Positions 28,160 through 37,038 of a stretch of 60,896 nt of DNA are shown here, in pieces (positions within the stretch are counted from its first letter, which is position 1; each line of letters starts with the position of its first letter). The stretch is from Chloroflexota bacterium. GTDB lineage: Bacteria > Chloroflexota > Anaerolineae > Aggregatilineales > Phototrophicaceae. The stretch lies in NCBI GenBank assembly GCA_009840575.1, contig VXNO01000084.1, positions 1 through 60,896 of the forward strand, in the 5' to 3' direction. A program made the position numbers and the translations under genes. The notes beneath the pieces were generated by a model, which did no database searches, was not told where the DNA came from, and saw nothing but the letters and a program-made list of their open reading frames with translations.

Positions 28160-28757
28160 TGGCGCGGTGGGCTTCTCGCCCGAAAAGCCCATCACCTTCA
28201 AGTCCGGCATCCGCTCGCCGATTTATGTTGACAACCGCCGGCTCAGCTATCATCCACGAGCCTGGCGCGTGGTGGTCGAGGGCTTCGTATCCACAATCGA
28301 CACGCGCGCATTGGACTACGATGCGCTGGCGGGAGTGGCGCTGGGCGGCGTCGCCCATTGCGCTGCGCTAGCCTACACGGTCGGCAAGCCAGCCGTCATT
28401 GTGCGCAAAGAAAGCAAGCGGCATGGCAGGGGCAAGCGCATCGAAGGCGGCGAAGTCAAAGGGTTGCGCCTGCTATTGATCGAAGATTTGGTGACGACCG
28501 GCGGCAGCAGTTTATCGGGCGTGGCTGCGCTGCGCGAGGCTGGCGCGACGGTCGCGGATGTCTGCGCCATCGTCAGTTATGGCTTCGCGGCGGCGGCAGC
28601 GGCTTTTGCACAGGCTGGTCTGCGCCTGCATACACTGACGAATTTCGAGACCATCCTGCAAGAATCGCAAGCGCGCGGACGGCTGGATGCGGCGCAGTTG
28701 GCGATCCTGCGCGACTGGTTTGCCGACCCATATCAGTGGGGGCGCGAACAGGCATGA
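28113..28757 (+). CDS. pyrE: Orotate phosphoribosyltransferase
   Basis: Adds the ribose-phosphate of PRPP to orotate to make OMP. The 214-residue protein has the PRPP-binding motif LLLIEDLVTTGGSS and the family start region FKSGIRSPIYVDNR. The ATG at 28113 is preferred, although an in-frame GTG at 28098 is possible. Either way the gene begins inside pyrD, an unusually long overlap for this operon. Its stop overlaps the pyrF start (ATGA). Confidence 0.95.
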   Translation: MNAVMQRAIANALLDSGAVGFSPEKPITFKSGIRSPIYVDNRRLSYHPRAWRVVVEGFVSTIDTRALDYDALAGVALGGVAHCAALAYTVGKPAVIVRKESKRHGRGKRIEGGEVKGLRLLLIEDLVTTGGSSLSGVAALREAGATVADVCAIVSYGFAAAAAAFAQAGLRLHTLTNFETILQESQARGRLDAAQLAILRDWFADPYQWGREQA

Positions 28758-29560
28758 ACGCCACCGCCAAATATGATGCCCGCGCCAAAGCTGTAAATTC
28801 GCTGCTCTGCGTCGGGCTGGATAGCGACCTGGCAAAGCTGCCACAGCCCTTCTTGCAATGCGATCAACCGCAACTGGCATTCAACCGCCATATCATCGAC
28901 GCGACCGCTGAGTATGCCGCAGCCTTCAAGCTCAACAGCGCCTTCTACGAAGCGGCGGGCGCGAGCGGCTGGCGGCAGATGGCGGAGACGGTCGCGTACC
29001 TGCGGGAGCGCCACCCCGATATCTTGATAATTTGCGATGCCAAGCGCGCCGATATTGGCAATACCAGCGCCGCCTATGCCAGCGCTATCTTTGACCGCCT
29101 AGGCTTTGACGCCGTCACGCTCAGCCCCTACCTGGGCTGGGACGCGCTCGCGCCTTTTTTGAGCTATGCCCATAAAGTCAGCATCGTCCTCTGCCGTACC
29201 TCCAACCCCGGTGGTGCCGATTTGCAAAATCTGCTGGTGAACGGGGTTCCGCTATGGCAGGCAGTGGCGCAGCAAGCGGCGCAGCGCAATGAGCGTGACA
29301 ACATCATGCTGGTGGCCGGCGCGACCTACCCGCGGGAGCTGGCGAAGATTCGTGAAATTGTCGGCGCTATGACCTTGCTGGTGCCGGGCGTCGGCGCGCA
29401 AGGTGGCGACGTTGCCGAAGTATTGGACGCGGGGCTGAACAGCGTCGGGCGCGGCTTGATCATCAACTCATCGCGCGGCATTGTATTCATCGCCGACCCT
29501 GCCCAAGCCGCCGCCAGCCTGCGCGATAGGATCAACGCCGAGCGCCGACATGCCCCCTAG
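28754..29560 (+). CDS. pyrF: Orotidine 5'-phosphate decarboxylase (long type)
   Basis: Final step of UMP synthesis. The 268 residues and the signature ICDAKRADIGNTSAAYA place it in the longer PyrF subfamily found in actinobacteria and some Chloroflexota, rather than the 230-residue E. coli type. The catalytic Lys-Asp network lies in that signature. The ATG at 28754 is in the pyrE stop; an apparent upstream extension of the frame lies wholly inside pyrE and is rejected. The gene overlaps the SRPBCC gene by 11 bases. Confidence 0.96.
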   Translation: MNATAKYDARAKAVNSLLCVGLDSDLAKLPQPFLQCDQPQLAFNRHIIDATAEYAAAFKLNSAFYEAAGASGWRQMAETVAYLRERHPDILIICDAKRADIGNTSAAYASAIFDRLGFDAVTLSPYLGWDALAPFLSYAHKVSIVLCRTSNPGGADLQNLLVNGVPLWQAVAQQAAQRNERDNIMLVAGATYPRELAKIREIVGAMTLLVPGVGAQGGDVAEVLDAGLNSVGRGLIINSSRGIVFIADPAQAAASLRDRINAERRHAP

Positions 29561-30011
29561 CCAGCGGAGCGTCTATGCCAAGACCAGTCGCTTCGCCGTC
29601 AGCCTGGGCGCGCTGGGAGGTTTCCATGCGGACCCGCGCGCCCTGGCAACATTGACACCGCCGCCGATTTTCGCTCAATTGCTGCGGGATGAGCGCCGCT
29701 CACTCACCGAGGGAGAAGTCGAGTTCCGATTATGGTTAGGTCCGCTGCCCTTGACCTGGCTGGCGCGGCATGAGCCGGGGCCCAATCCCGATTCATTCGC
29801 GGATCTGCAAGTGCGCGGACCGCTTGCCTATTGGCGGCACGAACATATTTTTCGGGAAGCGCCTGGCGGAGTCGAGCTGACAGACCGCGTAACCTTGGCG
29901 CACAAACCGGGCTTGCGGGGCATTTTCACGCGGCTGGTTTTTGACGGGCTGCCGTTGCGGATTCTCTTCGCCTACCGACATTGGCGCACCGGGCGCGCGC
30001 TGCGAAAGTGA
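29550..30011 (+). CDS. SRPBCC-family protein
   Basis: A 153-residue helix-grip protein of the START/SRPBCC (polyketide cyclase-like, COG4276) type. It starts with a beta strand (SRFAVSLGALGGFHADPRAL), has the conserved middle GEVEFRLWLGPLPLTWLARH and ends with a long C-terminal helix (LRILFAYRHWRTGRAL). Such proteins bind hydrophobic ligands in a deep pocket. The start lies within the end of pyrF and its stop overlaps the CrtI-like oxidoreductase (TGATG), so the two are coupled and probably act on the same lipophilic substrate. Confidence 0.75.
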   Translation: MPPSQRSVYAKTSRFAVSLGALGGFHADPRALATLTPPPIFAQLLRDERRSLTEGEVEFRLWLGPLPLTWLARHEPGPNPDSFADLQVRGPLAYWRHEHIFREAPGGVELTDRVTLAHKPGLRGIFTRLVFDGLPLRILFAYRHWRTGRALRK

Positions 30012-31516
30012 TGACGCGCGAAGAGCGGGTTGTGGTCATCGGCGCGGGCATCGGCGGCTTGACGGCGGCGGCGCTGCTGGCAAAAGCTGGCTGCCAAGTG
30101 ACCGTCGTGGAAGCCAACCCCTACCCCGGCGGCTCGGCAGCGACGTTTTTTCACAAGGGTTATTGCTTCGAAGCCGGCGCGACTGTCGTGGGCGGGCTGC
30201 ACGAGTCGGGTCCGCTGCAGCAGCTTGGTGACCTGCTCGGCATGTTCCTCCCGGCGCGCGCCCAAGACCCTGCCTGGACAGTGCATTTGCCCGATCGGGA
30301 AATTGCGCTTTGGCGAGATGGTCGCGATGTAGCTGCCCAGTTCCCCGCCAGCGCGGAGTTTTGGCGGCAGCAGCGGCAAATCGCGGATATGACCTGGTCG
30401 CTCGCCGCCCGTGGCTTGCCTTTCCCGCCGGTGGATGCGGTGGAAGCGCTGCAACTGGCGCGGCTGGGACTGGCGAGTTTGCCGGCTGGCTGGCGCTTTG
30501 TGCCGTTCGGCGTGCGCACGGCGGCGGATTGGCTGCGGCGGCAAGGGTTGCAGGGGGATGCGCGCTTTCACCGTTTCATCGACTCTCAACTGCTCATCTC
30601 CGCGCAAGCCACCGCCATGACGGTCAACACCATCTATGCGGCGACAGCGTTAGACCTGCCGCGGCAAGGCGTGCATCACCTGCGTGGCGGCATCGGGGTG
30701 CTTTCCTGGCAGCTGGCGGAAAACCTGCAATCGCTGGGCGGCAAGATACTCTATCGGCATCAGGCGCTGGGCATCCGCGTGAAAAATCGCCGCGCCGTCG
30801 CGCTGGAAGTTCGCAAGGGCAAACGTTCAAGTCAATCTTTCATCCTGCCAGCCGACTTCTGCATCGCCAATACGACGCCTTGGTCTTTGCAGCGGCTGCT
30901 GGGCGAATCCAGCCCTAGAAAAATGCAGCGCGAAGTCCAGCGCCGCAGCGAAACCCAAGGCGCTTTTGTCTTGCATCTGGGGCTGCGCGACTCCAGGCTG
31001 CCCAGCCAGTTGTACTCGCATCATCACATCATCAGCGACTATGCTGGTCCGCTAGCTGAGGGGCGTTCGCTCTTTTTGTCTATCTCGCCCGCATGGGATG
31101 AGACGCGAGCGCCGGCTGGTTTTCGCGCCGCCACCGTCAGCACGCATACCCGCGTCCAGCCCTGGTGGTCGCTGCTGGAGGGCGACAGCGCTGCCTATGC
31201 TGAGCGTAAACAGGTCTATGCGGACAGCTTGCTCGAGCGCATCGAACAGGTCTTTCCTGGTTTCAAAGCGGCGGTGGAGCTGTGTCTGCCAGGCAGCCCG
31301 GTTACCTATCAGTATTACACGGGTCGGCACAAAGGCATGGTCGGCGGCTTTCCGCAGGCTTCGTTATGGTCGGCGCGCGGGCCACAAACTGGCATCGACA
31401 ACCTGCTGCTGGTTGGCGATTCGGTTTTCCCGGGGCAATCCACAGCTGCGGTAGCTTTGGGGGGCATGCGCGTCGCCAAACTCGCCCGCCGCAAGCTGCG
31501 TCAAGGCAAGCGCTAA
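30011..31516 (+). CDS. FAD-dependent oxidoreductase, CrtI/carotenoid isomerase-like
   Basis: A 501-residue flavoprotein with an N-terminal Rossmann ADP-binding motif (VVVIGAGIGGLTAAALLAKAG, cut here as VVVIGAGIGGLTAAALL), a second strand ending in VVEANPYPGG, and the C-terminal carotenoid desaturase motif LLLVGDSVFPGQSTAAVALG. It belongs to the phytoene desaturase/isomerase superfamily, though retinol saturase-like or other polyprenyl reactions are possible. No crtB or other carotenoid gene is in the window. It is the last gene of the fhs-pyr run and ends head-to-tail against the MaoC gene on the other strand, 8 bases away. Confidence 0.8.
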   Translation: MTREERVVVIGAGIGGLTAAALLAKAGCQVTVVEANPYPGGSAATFFHKGYCFEAGATVVGGLHESGPLQQLGDLLGMFLPARAQDPAWTVHLPDREIALWRDGRDVAAQFPASAEFWRQQRQIADMTWSLAARGLPFPPVDAVEALQLARLGLASLPAGWRFVPFGVRTAADWLRRQGLQGDARFHRFIDSQLLISAQATAMTVNTIYAATALDLPRQGVHHLRGGIGVLSWQLAENLQSLGGKILYRHQALGIRVKNRRAVALEVRKGKRSSQSFILPADFCIANTTPWSLQRLLGESSPRKMQREVQRRSETQGAFVLHLGLRDSRLPSQLYSHHHIISDYAGPLAEGRSLFLSISPAWDETRAPAGFRAATVSTHTRVQPWWSLLEGDSAAYAERKQVYADSLLERIEQVFPGFKAAVELCLPGSPVTYQYYTGRHKGMVGGFPQASLWSARGPQTGIDNLLLVGDSVFPGQSTAAVALGGMRVAKLARRKLRQGKR

Positions 31517-31524
31517 GACCGCCA

Positions 31525-31989
31525 TCAAGGGCGCGACATCATCAGCAGGCTGAGGCTGCCTTTCTGCGCGATTGCGCCATCTTGTTTGATGACGCGCATC
31601 TCCAGGACGACTATGCCGCCGCCCAGCCGCCACCCAGCACGGGTCTCGGCCACTTTCAGCTCGGCGTGGATGGTATCGCCGATGAAAACGGGCGCGCTGA
31701 ACTTCATCTCCAAGCCGCGAAAGCCCAGCACAGTCCGCTCCAGGATGCCCAGTTGATACGCCTGCCCGACCGCGTAGCTCAGAGTCAGCAAGCCATGCGC
31801 CACCCGCGCGCCCATGAAAGCGCCTTGGCTGTATTCGGCGTCAGTGTGCATGGGGTTATAATCGCCGGTTAAACCCGCGAATGCCACCAGGTCAGATTCG
31901 GTGATGGTACGCCCACGGGTGCGCAGGACTTCGCCGACCACGAATTCTTCAAAGTACAAGCCGCGCGGGCTTTCTGCCGGGTTGCTCAC
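31525..31989 (-). CDS. MaoC-like (R)-specific hydratase
   Basis: A 154-residue single hot-dog-fold protein. The hydratase motif is present: FAGLTGDYNPMHTDAEY followed by GARVAHGLL, with the catalytic Asp and His. Enzymes of this family hydrate trans-2-enoyl-CoA to (R)-3-hydroxyacyl-CoA or act on related CoA esters. The GTG at 31989 has GGAGG about 6 bases upstream and is preferred; a TTG at 32010 would take in the ribosome binding site. It follows hppA on the same strand. Confidence 0.88.
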   Translation of the reverse strand: MSNPAESPRGLYFEEFVVGEVLRTRGRTITESDLVAFAGLTGDYNPMHTDAEYSQGAFMGARVAHGLLTLSYAVGQAYQLGILERTVLGFRGLEMKFSAPVFIGDTIHAELKVAETRAGWRLGGGIVVLEMRVIKQDGAIAQKGSLSLLMMSRP

Positions 31990-32010
31990 GGATGCGCCTC
32001 CTTCAGCCAA

Positions 32011-34140
32011 TTAGCCGGGGAAAGCGCTGCCAATCAAAGGCGCTATCACCAGGGAGACGATTGCCAGCAATTTCAGCAGGATGTTCAGAGAAGGACCGGA
32101 GGTATCTTTGAACGGGTCGCCCACGGTATCGCCAACCACCGCCGCTTTGTGCGCGTCCGAGCCTTTGCCGCCCAGGTTGCCCGCCTCAATATACTTCTTG
32201 GCGTTATCCCAAGCGCCACCCGCATTCGCCATCATCACCGCCAGCATGAAAGCGCATACCAGCGAACCGAGCAGCACGCCCACCAGCGAAATCGGCGCGA
32301 TGAATTCGCCCAAGGTATTGCCTTTGCCCAACACCGCCAGCAGCGCCATGCCCACTGGCACGCCCACTGCGATAATGCCGGGCAGCAGCATCTGGCGGAT
32401 GGCGCTGTCGGTGCTGATGGCGACGCAGCGCTCATAATCGGGCTGCCCCTTGCCTTCCATGATGCCCAACTCGCGGAATTGACGGCGCACTTCTTCGACG
32501 ATTTGTTGCGCCGCATCACCTACCGCCACCATGGTCAGCGCGCTAAAGACGAAGGGCAGCAAGCCGCCGATGAACAAGCCGGTTACGAATTGTGGGCTCA
32601 GCAGCAGCTCAGCCGGGCTGGCGGCCGCGCCCAGCGCCGTGCTACCGCCGGCTGTCAGCGCCGTGATGAAAGCCGCCGTCAACGCCAGCGCCGTCATAGC
32701 AGCGGAGCCAATGGCGAACCCTTTGCCAGTCGCCGCGGTTGTATTGCCCAGGCTGTCCAGCGCGTCGGTGCGGTCGCGCACGGTCTCTGGCAGGTCGGAC
32801 ATTTCCGCGATGCCGCCGGCGTTGTCCGCCACCGGCCCGTAGGCATCGGTAGCCAAGGTGATTCCCAATGTGGAGAGCATGCCGACTGCCGCCACTGCCA
32901 CGCCATACAAACCCGCCTGCGATGTCGCCAGCAAGGTAACCACGACAACGATGATGACCGGCGCTAAAGTGCTCATCATGCCCAGCGCCAGCCCGCGGAT
33001 CACCACGATGCCCGCGCCGCCTTCCGCCGAGTTGCTCAGCGCCTGGGTCGGACCGTAGGTGTCGGCAGTGAAGTATTCTGTGAAATAGCCGATGAGTACG
33101 CCGCCGACTAAGCCGCTCAGTGTGGCGATGATGACGCCAGTGGCTTTATCGCCAAAGGGCAAGAAGCTGCCCAGCGCGACCACAACGATGCCGATGAGCG
33201 CTGATGCGCTATAGATGCCTCGGCGGATGCTGCCCAGCAGTTGCTCTTGGTCAGCGCCTTCTTCGGTGCGCACCAAAAAGCTGGCGAGGATGCTGATGAT
33301 CAAGCCAGCCGCAGCCACCAGCAGCGGGAAGATCTGCGCCGCGAGCAAGCCATCGTCAATGAAGATGCCGGCTGTCGTCGCCAGCGAGATTGCCGCGATG
33401 ATGGAACTGGCATAACTTTCAAACAGGTCGGAGCCCATGCCCGCGACATCGCCAACATTGTCACCAACATTATCGGCGATGGTTGCGGGGTTGCGGGGGT
33501 CGTCTTCGGGGATGCCGGCTTCGGTTTTGCCCACCAGGTCTGCGCCGACATCCGCCGCTTTGGTGTAGATGCCGCCGCCGACGCGCGCGAATATGGCGAT
33601 TGATGTGCCGCCGAAGCCAAAGCCAGCCAATGCCGACGCCGCCTGCGCCGCATCGCCCAGTTGGTTGACAAAGAAAATGAAGAGCAGGCTGATGCCCAGC
33701 AGCGCCAGCGAGACCACCATCGTGCTCATGACTGTGCCGCTGGCAAATGCCACGCGCAGCCCCCTGTTGAGACTCTGCGAGGCGGCTTGTGCCGTGCGGA
33801 CGTTGGCGCGGACGGCGATGTACATGCCGATGTAGCCCGCCAAGCCCGAAGCCAGCGCGCCGATGACAAAAGCCACGGCAGTCATGATCGACATGCCTGA
33901 ACCAGGCACGGAACTCAGCGCAACCAGCGCGACTGTCACAATCGCCACCAGGATCGCCACAGCGCGGTATTCACGTTGCAAAAATGCGCCAGCGCCGCGC
34001 TCGATCGCCTCGGCGATTTCACGCATCCGCTGTGTGCCGGCGTCTTGCGCCAATACATAACTCCGCTGCCACAGCGCGAAAATCAAGCCCACTATACTAG
34101 CTGCCACGCCCAGCGCGACCGCCGTTGTCATATCCATCAT
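32011..34140 (-). CDS. hppA: Membrane-bound ion-pumping pyrophosphatase
   Basis: Hydrolyses pyrophosphate and pumps H+ (or Na+) out of the cytoplasm. The 709-residue polytopic protein carries the hallmark substrate site DVGADLVGKTEAGIPEDDPR and DNVGDNVGDVAGMGSDLFES. In GNTTAATGKGFAIGSA an Ala occupies the position where K+-independent enzymes have Lys, and a Gly follows three residues later, so it should be of the K+-dependent class. H+ versus Na+ specificity cannot be settled by eye. A GGGGAG sequence precedes the ATG, and a promoter lies at 34185-34212. Confidence 0.97.
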   Translation of the reverse strand: MMDMTTAVALGVAASIVGLIFALWQRSYVLAQDAGTQRMREIAEAIERGAGAFLQREYRAVAILVAIVTVALVALSSVPGSGMSIMTAVAFVIGALASGLAGYIGMYIAVRANVRTAQAASQSLNRGLRVAFASGTVMSTMVVSLALLGISLLFIFFVNQLGDAAQAASALAGFGFGGTSIAIFARVGGGIYTKAADVGADLVGKTEAGIPEDDPRNPATIADNVGDNVGDVAGMGSDLFESYASSIIAAISLATTAGIFIDDGLLAAQIFPLLVAAAGLIISILASFLVRTEEGADQEQLLGSIRRGIYSASALIGIVVVALGSFLPFGDKATGVIIATLSGLVGGVLIGYFTEYFTADTYGPTQALSNSAEGGAGIVVIRGLALGMMSTLAPVIIVVVVTLLATSQAGLYGVAVAAVGMLSTLGITLATDAYGPVADNAGGIAEMSDLPETVRDRTDALDSLGNTTAATGKGFAIGSAAMTALALTAAFITALTAGGSTALGAAASPAELLLSPQFVTGLFIGGLLPFVFSALTMVAVGDAAQQIVEEVRRQFRELGIMEGKGQPDYERCVAISTDSAIRQMLLPGIIAVGVPVGMALLAVLGKGNTLGEFIAPISLVGVLLGSLVCAFMLAVMMANAGGAWDNAKKYIEAGNLGGKGSDAHKAAVVGDTVGDPFKDTSGPSLNILLKLLAIVSLVIAPLIGSAFPG

Positions 34141-34184
34141 GAATTCGGACTCCCCTTGTAATTTTGAATCCCTTCAAGCCACCG

Positions 34185-34212
34185 ATGCTAGCGGAAAATG
34201 CTGATTTTTCAA
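34185..34212 (-). promoter_or_regulatory. Promoter of hppA
   Basis: On the minus strand: TTGAAA (34212-34207), a 16-base spacer and TAGCAT (34190-34185), about 45 bases ahead of the hppA start. Confidence 0.55.
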
Positions 34213-34240
34213 TGCACTTTTTCTACCCCTGCCCCGCCCT

Positions 34241-34478
34241 AGGGCGCTCGGATGACATGACATTTTTTTGAGGCGGCGCGCAAAACCCCCGGCCCCTTGC
34301 CCCCACAAGGAGGGAAGGGGAGCTAATCTGAGCGTGGTTTCGGTCATCTATAGAGCATTTTGGCAGGCAGCATGACGCGAATATGATCATCACACCGCAA
34401 GAATCAAGCCGCCTCCCTCATTTTGGGGGTGGGGGCCGATTCACATAAAACTGTCATGTCGTCAGCCAGGGCGCTCGG
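34241..34478. mobile_element. MITE-like element with flanking direct repeat
   Basis: The gene-free gap 34141-34520 holds an element bounded by 17-bp inverted ends that match at 15 of 17 positions (34251-34267 and 34447-34463; core GACATGACA/TGTCATGTC). An 11-bp direct repeat AGGGCGCTCGG flanks it (34241-34251 and 34468-34478), adjoining the left end and 4 bases beyond the right end. Inside are two G/C-rich hairpin repeats in opposite orientation (34286-34326 and 34412-34437). A 12-bp palindrome CGCCCTAGGGCG (from 34235) lies just outside. No coding capacity, so any mobility would need a transposase supplied elsewhere. Confidence 0.55.
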
Positions 34479-34485
34479 CTGGCTG

Positions 34486-34494
34486 TGCTACACT
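34486..34494 (+). promoter_or_regulatory. Extended -10 promoter of the yraN operon
   Basis: TGCTACACT: a TACACT -10 box with a TGn extension and no recognisable -35 box. It begins right after a 7-bp hairpin (CAGCCAG/CTGGCTG, 34463-34485) and 8 bases after the right flanking repeat of the MITE-like element. Start near 34501, ahead of the ATG at 34521. Confidence 0.45.
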
Positions 34495-34520
34495 TGCCCG
34501 AGAGGTTCAGGCGGTGGGCA

Positions 34521-34886
34521 ATGCGACAGACAAAAGAAATTGGGCAGCGTGGCGAGCGGCTGGCGCGCGCCTACCTGCGGCGGCAGGGCTATGCGATTTT
34601 GCACAGTAACTGGTCCTGCCTGGATGGCGAGCTGGACATTGTGGCGCGGCGGGCGGGCAGCTTGGTTTTCGTCGAGGTCAAGACGCGGCGCGCTACCAAT
34701 ACCGAAGCGGCTTTAGCCAGCATCAACCCCAAGAAGCGCCAGCGCCTGCTCAATGCCGCCTACCGCTACCTGCATGAGAATGGCATCAACCCCGAAAATC
34801 CTTGGCGCATTGATGTCATCGCCATCGCGCTGGCAGCAGACGGCGCGGCGACAATCGCCCATGTGGAGGACGCCTTTGACTGGTAA
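34521..34886 (+). CDS. yraN: YraN/UPF0102 family protein
   Basis: A 121-residue protein of the restriction-endonuclease-like fold. The nuclease-type residues are present in DGELDIVARR and LVFVEVKTRR (D-x-n-E-x-K). The family is widespread next to rnhB or in RNA-processing operons, with a Holliday-junction-resolvase-like fold but no settled role. The ATG at 34521 is downstream of the extended -10 box; an in-frame GTG at 34485 lies upstream of it and is rejected. It is the first gene of a chain in which every following gene overlaps the one before. Confidence 0.88.
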   Translation: MRQTKEIGQRGERLARAYLRRQGYAILHSNWSCLDGELDIVARRAGSLVFVEVKTRRATNTEAALASINPKKRQRLLNAAYRYLHENGINPENPWRIDVIAIALAADGAATIAHVEDAFDW

Positions 34887-35823
34887 AGCGCCATTGCTCA
34901 TCTTGCTGGGCGCGACGGGCGTGGGCAAAACGCGGCTGGCTATCCAACTGGCGCGGCGGTTGGAGGGCGAAATCATCGGCGCGGACAGCCGGCAAATCTA
35001 CCGCTACATGGATATCGGCACCGCCAAGCCCAGCCCTGCCCAGCAAGCGCTTGCCCCGCACCACCTCATCAATATGGTCGCGCCCGACCACAATTTGAGC
35101 CTGGCGGAATATCAGGATGCGGCGAATCGCGTCATTGCTGACTGCCAGCGGCGCGGCAAACTGCCTATGCTGGTCGGCGGCAGCGGGCAATACATCAGCG
35201 CGGTCGAAGAAGGCTGGTCGATCCCGCGCGTCCCGCCCGATGCGAATCTGCGCGCCGAGCTAGAAACGTTCGCCGAGCAGCATTCGCCTGTCGCCCTGCA
35301 TGAGCGCCTGCGCCAGGTTGACCCAGCGGCGGCAGAATCGATTCATCCCAATAACATCCGCCGCGTCATCCGCGCGTTGGAAGTGCAAATGCTGACGGGC
35401 GCGCCAATCAGCCAACTGCAAATCAAGCGTCCGCCGCCTTGGCACATTTTTCGGCTCGGCTTGCAATTGCCACGCGAGATTTTGTATCCGCGCGTTGATG
35501 CTCGCGTTGACGCCATGATTGCGGCGGGCTTTGTGGAAGAAGTGGCGCGCCTGCTGGAAATGGGCTTCCATAGGCGGCTGCCCTCCATGAGCGGCTTGGG
35601 CTATGGCGAGCTGGCGGCGCACCTGCTGGATGGCATAGCGCTTGACAAAGCTATTGAACGCACAAAGTTCCGCACGCACGATTTCATCCGCCGGCAGGAT
35701 GTCTGGTTCAGGGGGCACGATAACGGCACAGTATGGCATAATGCGGCGCAGGTTGATGTTGGCGAGCTGGCGGCGCGACTCGCGGACTACTTCAAACAGG
35801 CAGTGGATACAGATGACAGATAG
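34876..35823 (+). CDS. miaA: tRNA dimethylallyltransferase
   Basis: Adds a dimethylallyl group to A37 of tRNAs reading UNN codons. The 315-residue protein has the P-loop GATGVGKT, the [16 protein letters not shown] signature and [11 protein letters not shown]. The TTG at 34876 is chosen because GGAGGA lies five bases upstream and the protein begins at the family's usual position. It overlaps yraN by 11 bases and moaC by 11 bases. Confidence 0.95.
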   Translation: MTGKAPLLILLGATGVGKTRLAIQLARRLEGEIIGADSRQIYRYMDIGTAKPSPAQQALAPHHLINMVAPDHNLSLAEYQDAANRVIADCQRRGKLPMLVGGSGQYISAVEEGWSIPRVPPDANLRAELETFAEQHSPVALHERLRQVDPAAAESIHPNNIRRVIRALEVQMLTGAPISQLQIKRPPPWHIFRLGLQLPREILYPRVDARVDAMIAAGFVEEVARLLEMGFHRRLPSMSGLGYGELAAHLLDGIALDKAIERTKFRTHDFIRRQDVWFRGHDNGTVWHNAAQVDVGELAARLADYFKQAVDTDDR

Positions 35824-36298
35824 CCGATTGACGCACCTGGCTGACGATGGCAGCGCCCGGATGGTCGATGTCGGCGCGAAGGCGCAGACACGACGCATCG
35901 CCACCGCCGCAGGCAGGGTTACCGTGCAGCCAGAAACATTGCGCTTGATTCGTGCTGGCGAGCTCAAAAAGGGCGATGTGCTGGGCACTGCGCGCATCGC
36001 TGGCATCATGGCGGCAAAGCGCACCAGTGAGCTCGTGCCGCTGTGTCATCCACTGCCTATCGAGCAGGTTGACTTGCAACTAGAACTCAATGACGAGGCG
36101 AGCGCAGTGGATATACGCGCCACTGTGCGGACGACGGGCAAGACCGGCGTGGAAATGGAAGCGCTGGCGGCTGTATCGGTGGCGGCGCTGACGATTTATG
36201 ACATGGCAAAAGCGGTCGACCGCGGCATGATCATCAGCAATATCCGCTTGCTGGAAAAGCGCGGCGGTTCTCGCGGCGACTATTTGGCGGAGGGATGA
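35813..36298 (+). CDS. moaC: Cyclic pyranopterin monophosphate synthase
   Basis: Converts 3',8-cyclo-GTP to cPMP in molybdenum cofactor synthesis. The 161-residue protein carries [30 protein letters not shown] and the [19 protein letters not shown] signature with the active-site residues. It starts within miaA and its stop overlaps the MoaD/MoaE fusion (ATGA). No moaA gene is present in the window, so the first pathway step must be encoded elsewhere. Confidence 0.97.
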   Translation: MTDSRLTHLADDGSARMVDVGAKAQTRRIATAAGRVTVQPETLRLIRAGELKKGDVLGTARIAGIMAAKRTSELVPLCHPLPIEQVDLQLELNDEASAVDIRATVRTTGKTGVEMEALAAVSVAALTIYDMAKAVDRGMIISNIRLLEKRGGSRGDYLAEG

Positions 36299-37038
36299 AC
36301 GAGCCCATGCGGATTACCGTGCTGTTTTTTGCGACCCTGCGTGACCGCATCGGCGCGCGTCGGCTAGAGGTGGACTTGGACGATGGCGCGGCGACTATCG
36401 CCGGGCTACGCAGTGAATTGATGCGCCGCTACCCCGCCGCCAGCCAAAACCTGCAAGTGGCGCTGGCGGCCATCAACGAAGAGTTCGCCTTTGACGGCGA
36501 TGCGCTGCAAGACGGCGACGAAGTGGCTTTCTTTCCGCCGGTCAGTGGCGGCGCAGGCGAGGCAAAACCGGAGATTTTTCGGCTGCCGACGGCTGCCTTC
36601 GACCACAATGAAATCATCGCCGCCATCACGACGTCCCGCTGTGGCGCTGTCTGCCTCTTCACCGGCATCGTGCGCGGCGAAACGACTAAAGCGGGCCACC
36701 TGCCGCAGACTGACTGGCTGGAATACGAAGCCTACCAGGCGATGGCGCTGGTGAAGATGAAACAAGTTGCGGCGGAGATACGCGCGCGCTGGCACAAGGT
36801 TGAAGGCATCGCCATCGTCCAGCGGCTGGGGGCGCTGCGAGTCGGCGAGAGCACAGTGCTTTGCGCTTGTTCCGCGCCACACCGCGATGATGGCTGTTTT
36901 GAGGCGGCGCGTTATGGCATCGACCGCCTCAAAGAAATCGTGCCTGTCTGGAAGAAAGAAGTCGGCGTGGACGGCAGCAGTTGGATCGAAGGCGAATACC
37001 TGCCTTCTGCCGCCGATAAACAAGCGCCCGCGCCATGA
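36295..37038 (+). CDS. MoaD-MoaE fusion (molybdopterin synthase, MoaX-type)
   Basis: A 247-residue protein in which a ubiquitin-like MoaD domain (about 5-87) is followed directly by a MoaE domain (about 95-240). MoaD carries the sulfur on a C-terminal Gly-Gly; here that pair (PPVSGGAG, Gly85-Gly86) is internal. The protein must therefore be cut after the glycines to work, as described for MoaX of mycobacteria. The MoaE part keeps the active-site stretch [18 protein letters not shown]. It overlaps moaC and rnc by 4 bases each. Confidence 0.93.
   Translation: MNEPMRITVLFFATLRDRIGARRLEVDLDDGAATIAGLRSELMRRYPAASQNLQVALAAINEEFAFDGDALQDGDEVAFFPPVSGGAGEAKPEIFRLPTAAFDHNEIIAAITTSRCGAVCLFTGIVRGETTKAGHLPQTDWLEYEAYQAMALVKMKQVAAEIRARWHKVEGIAIVQRLGALRVGESTVLCACSAPHRDDGCFEAARYGIDRLKEIVPVWKKEVGVDGSSWIEGEYLPSAADKQAPAP

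Noticed and set aside
28358-28753. Longer PyrF with about 130 extra N-terminal residues
   Set aside because: The extra part lies wholly inside pyrE in another frame. The ATG at 28754 overlaps the pyrE stop in the usual coupled way and gives a protein of family length.
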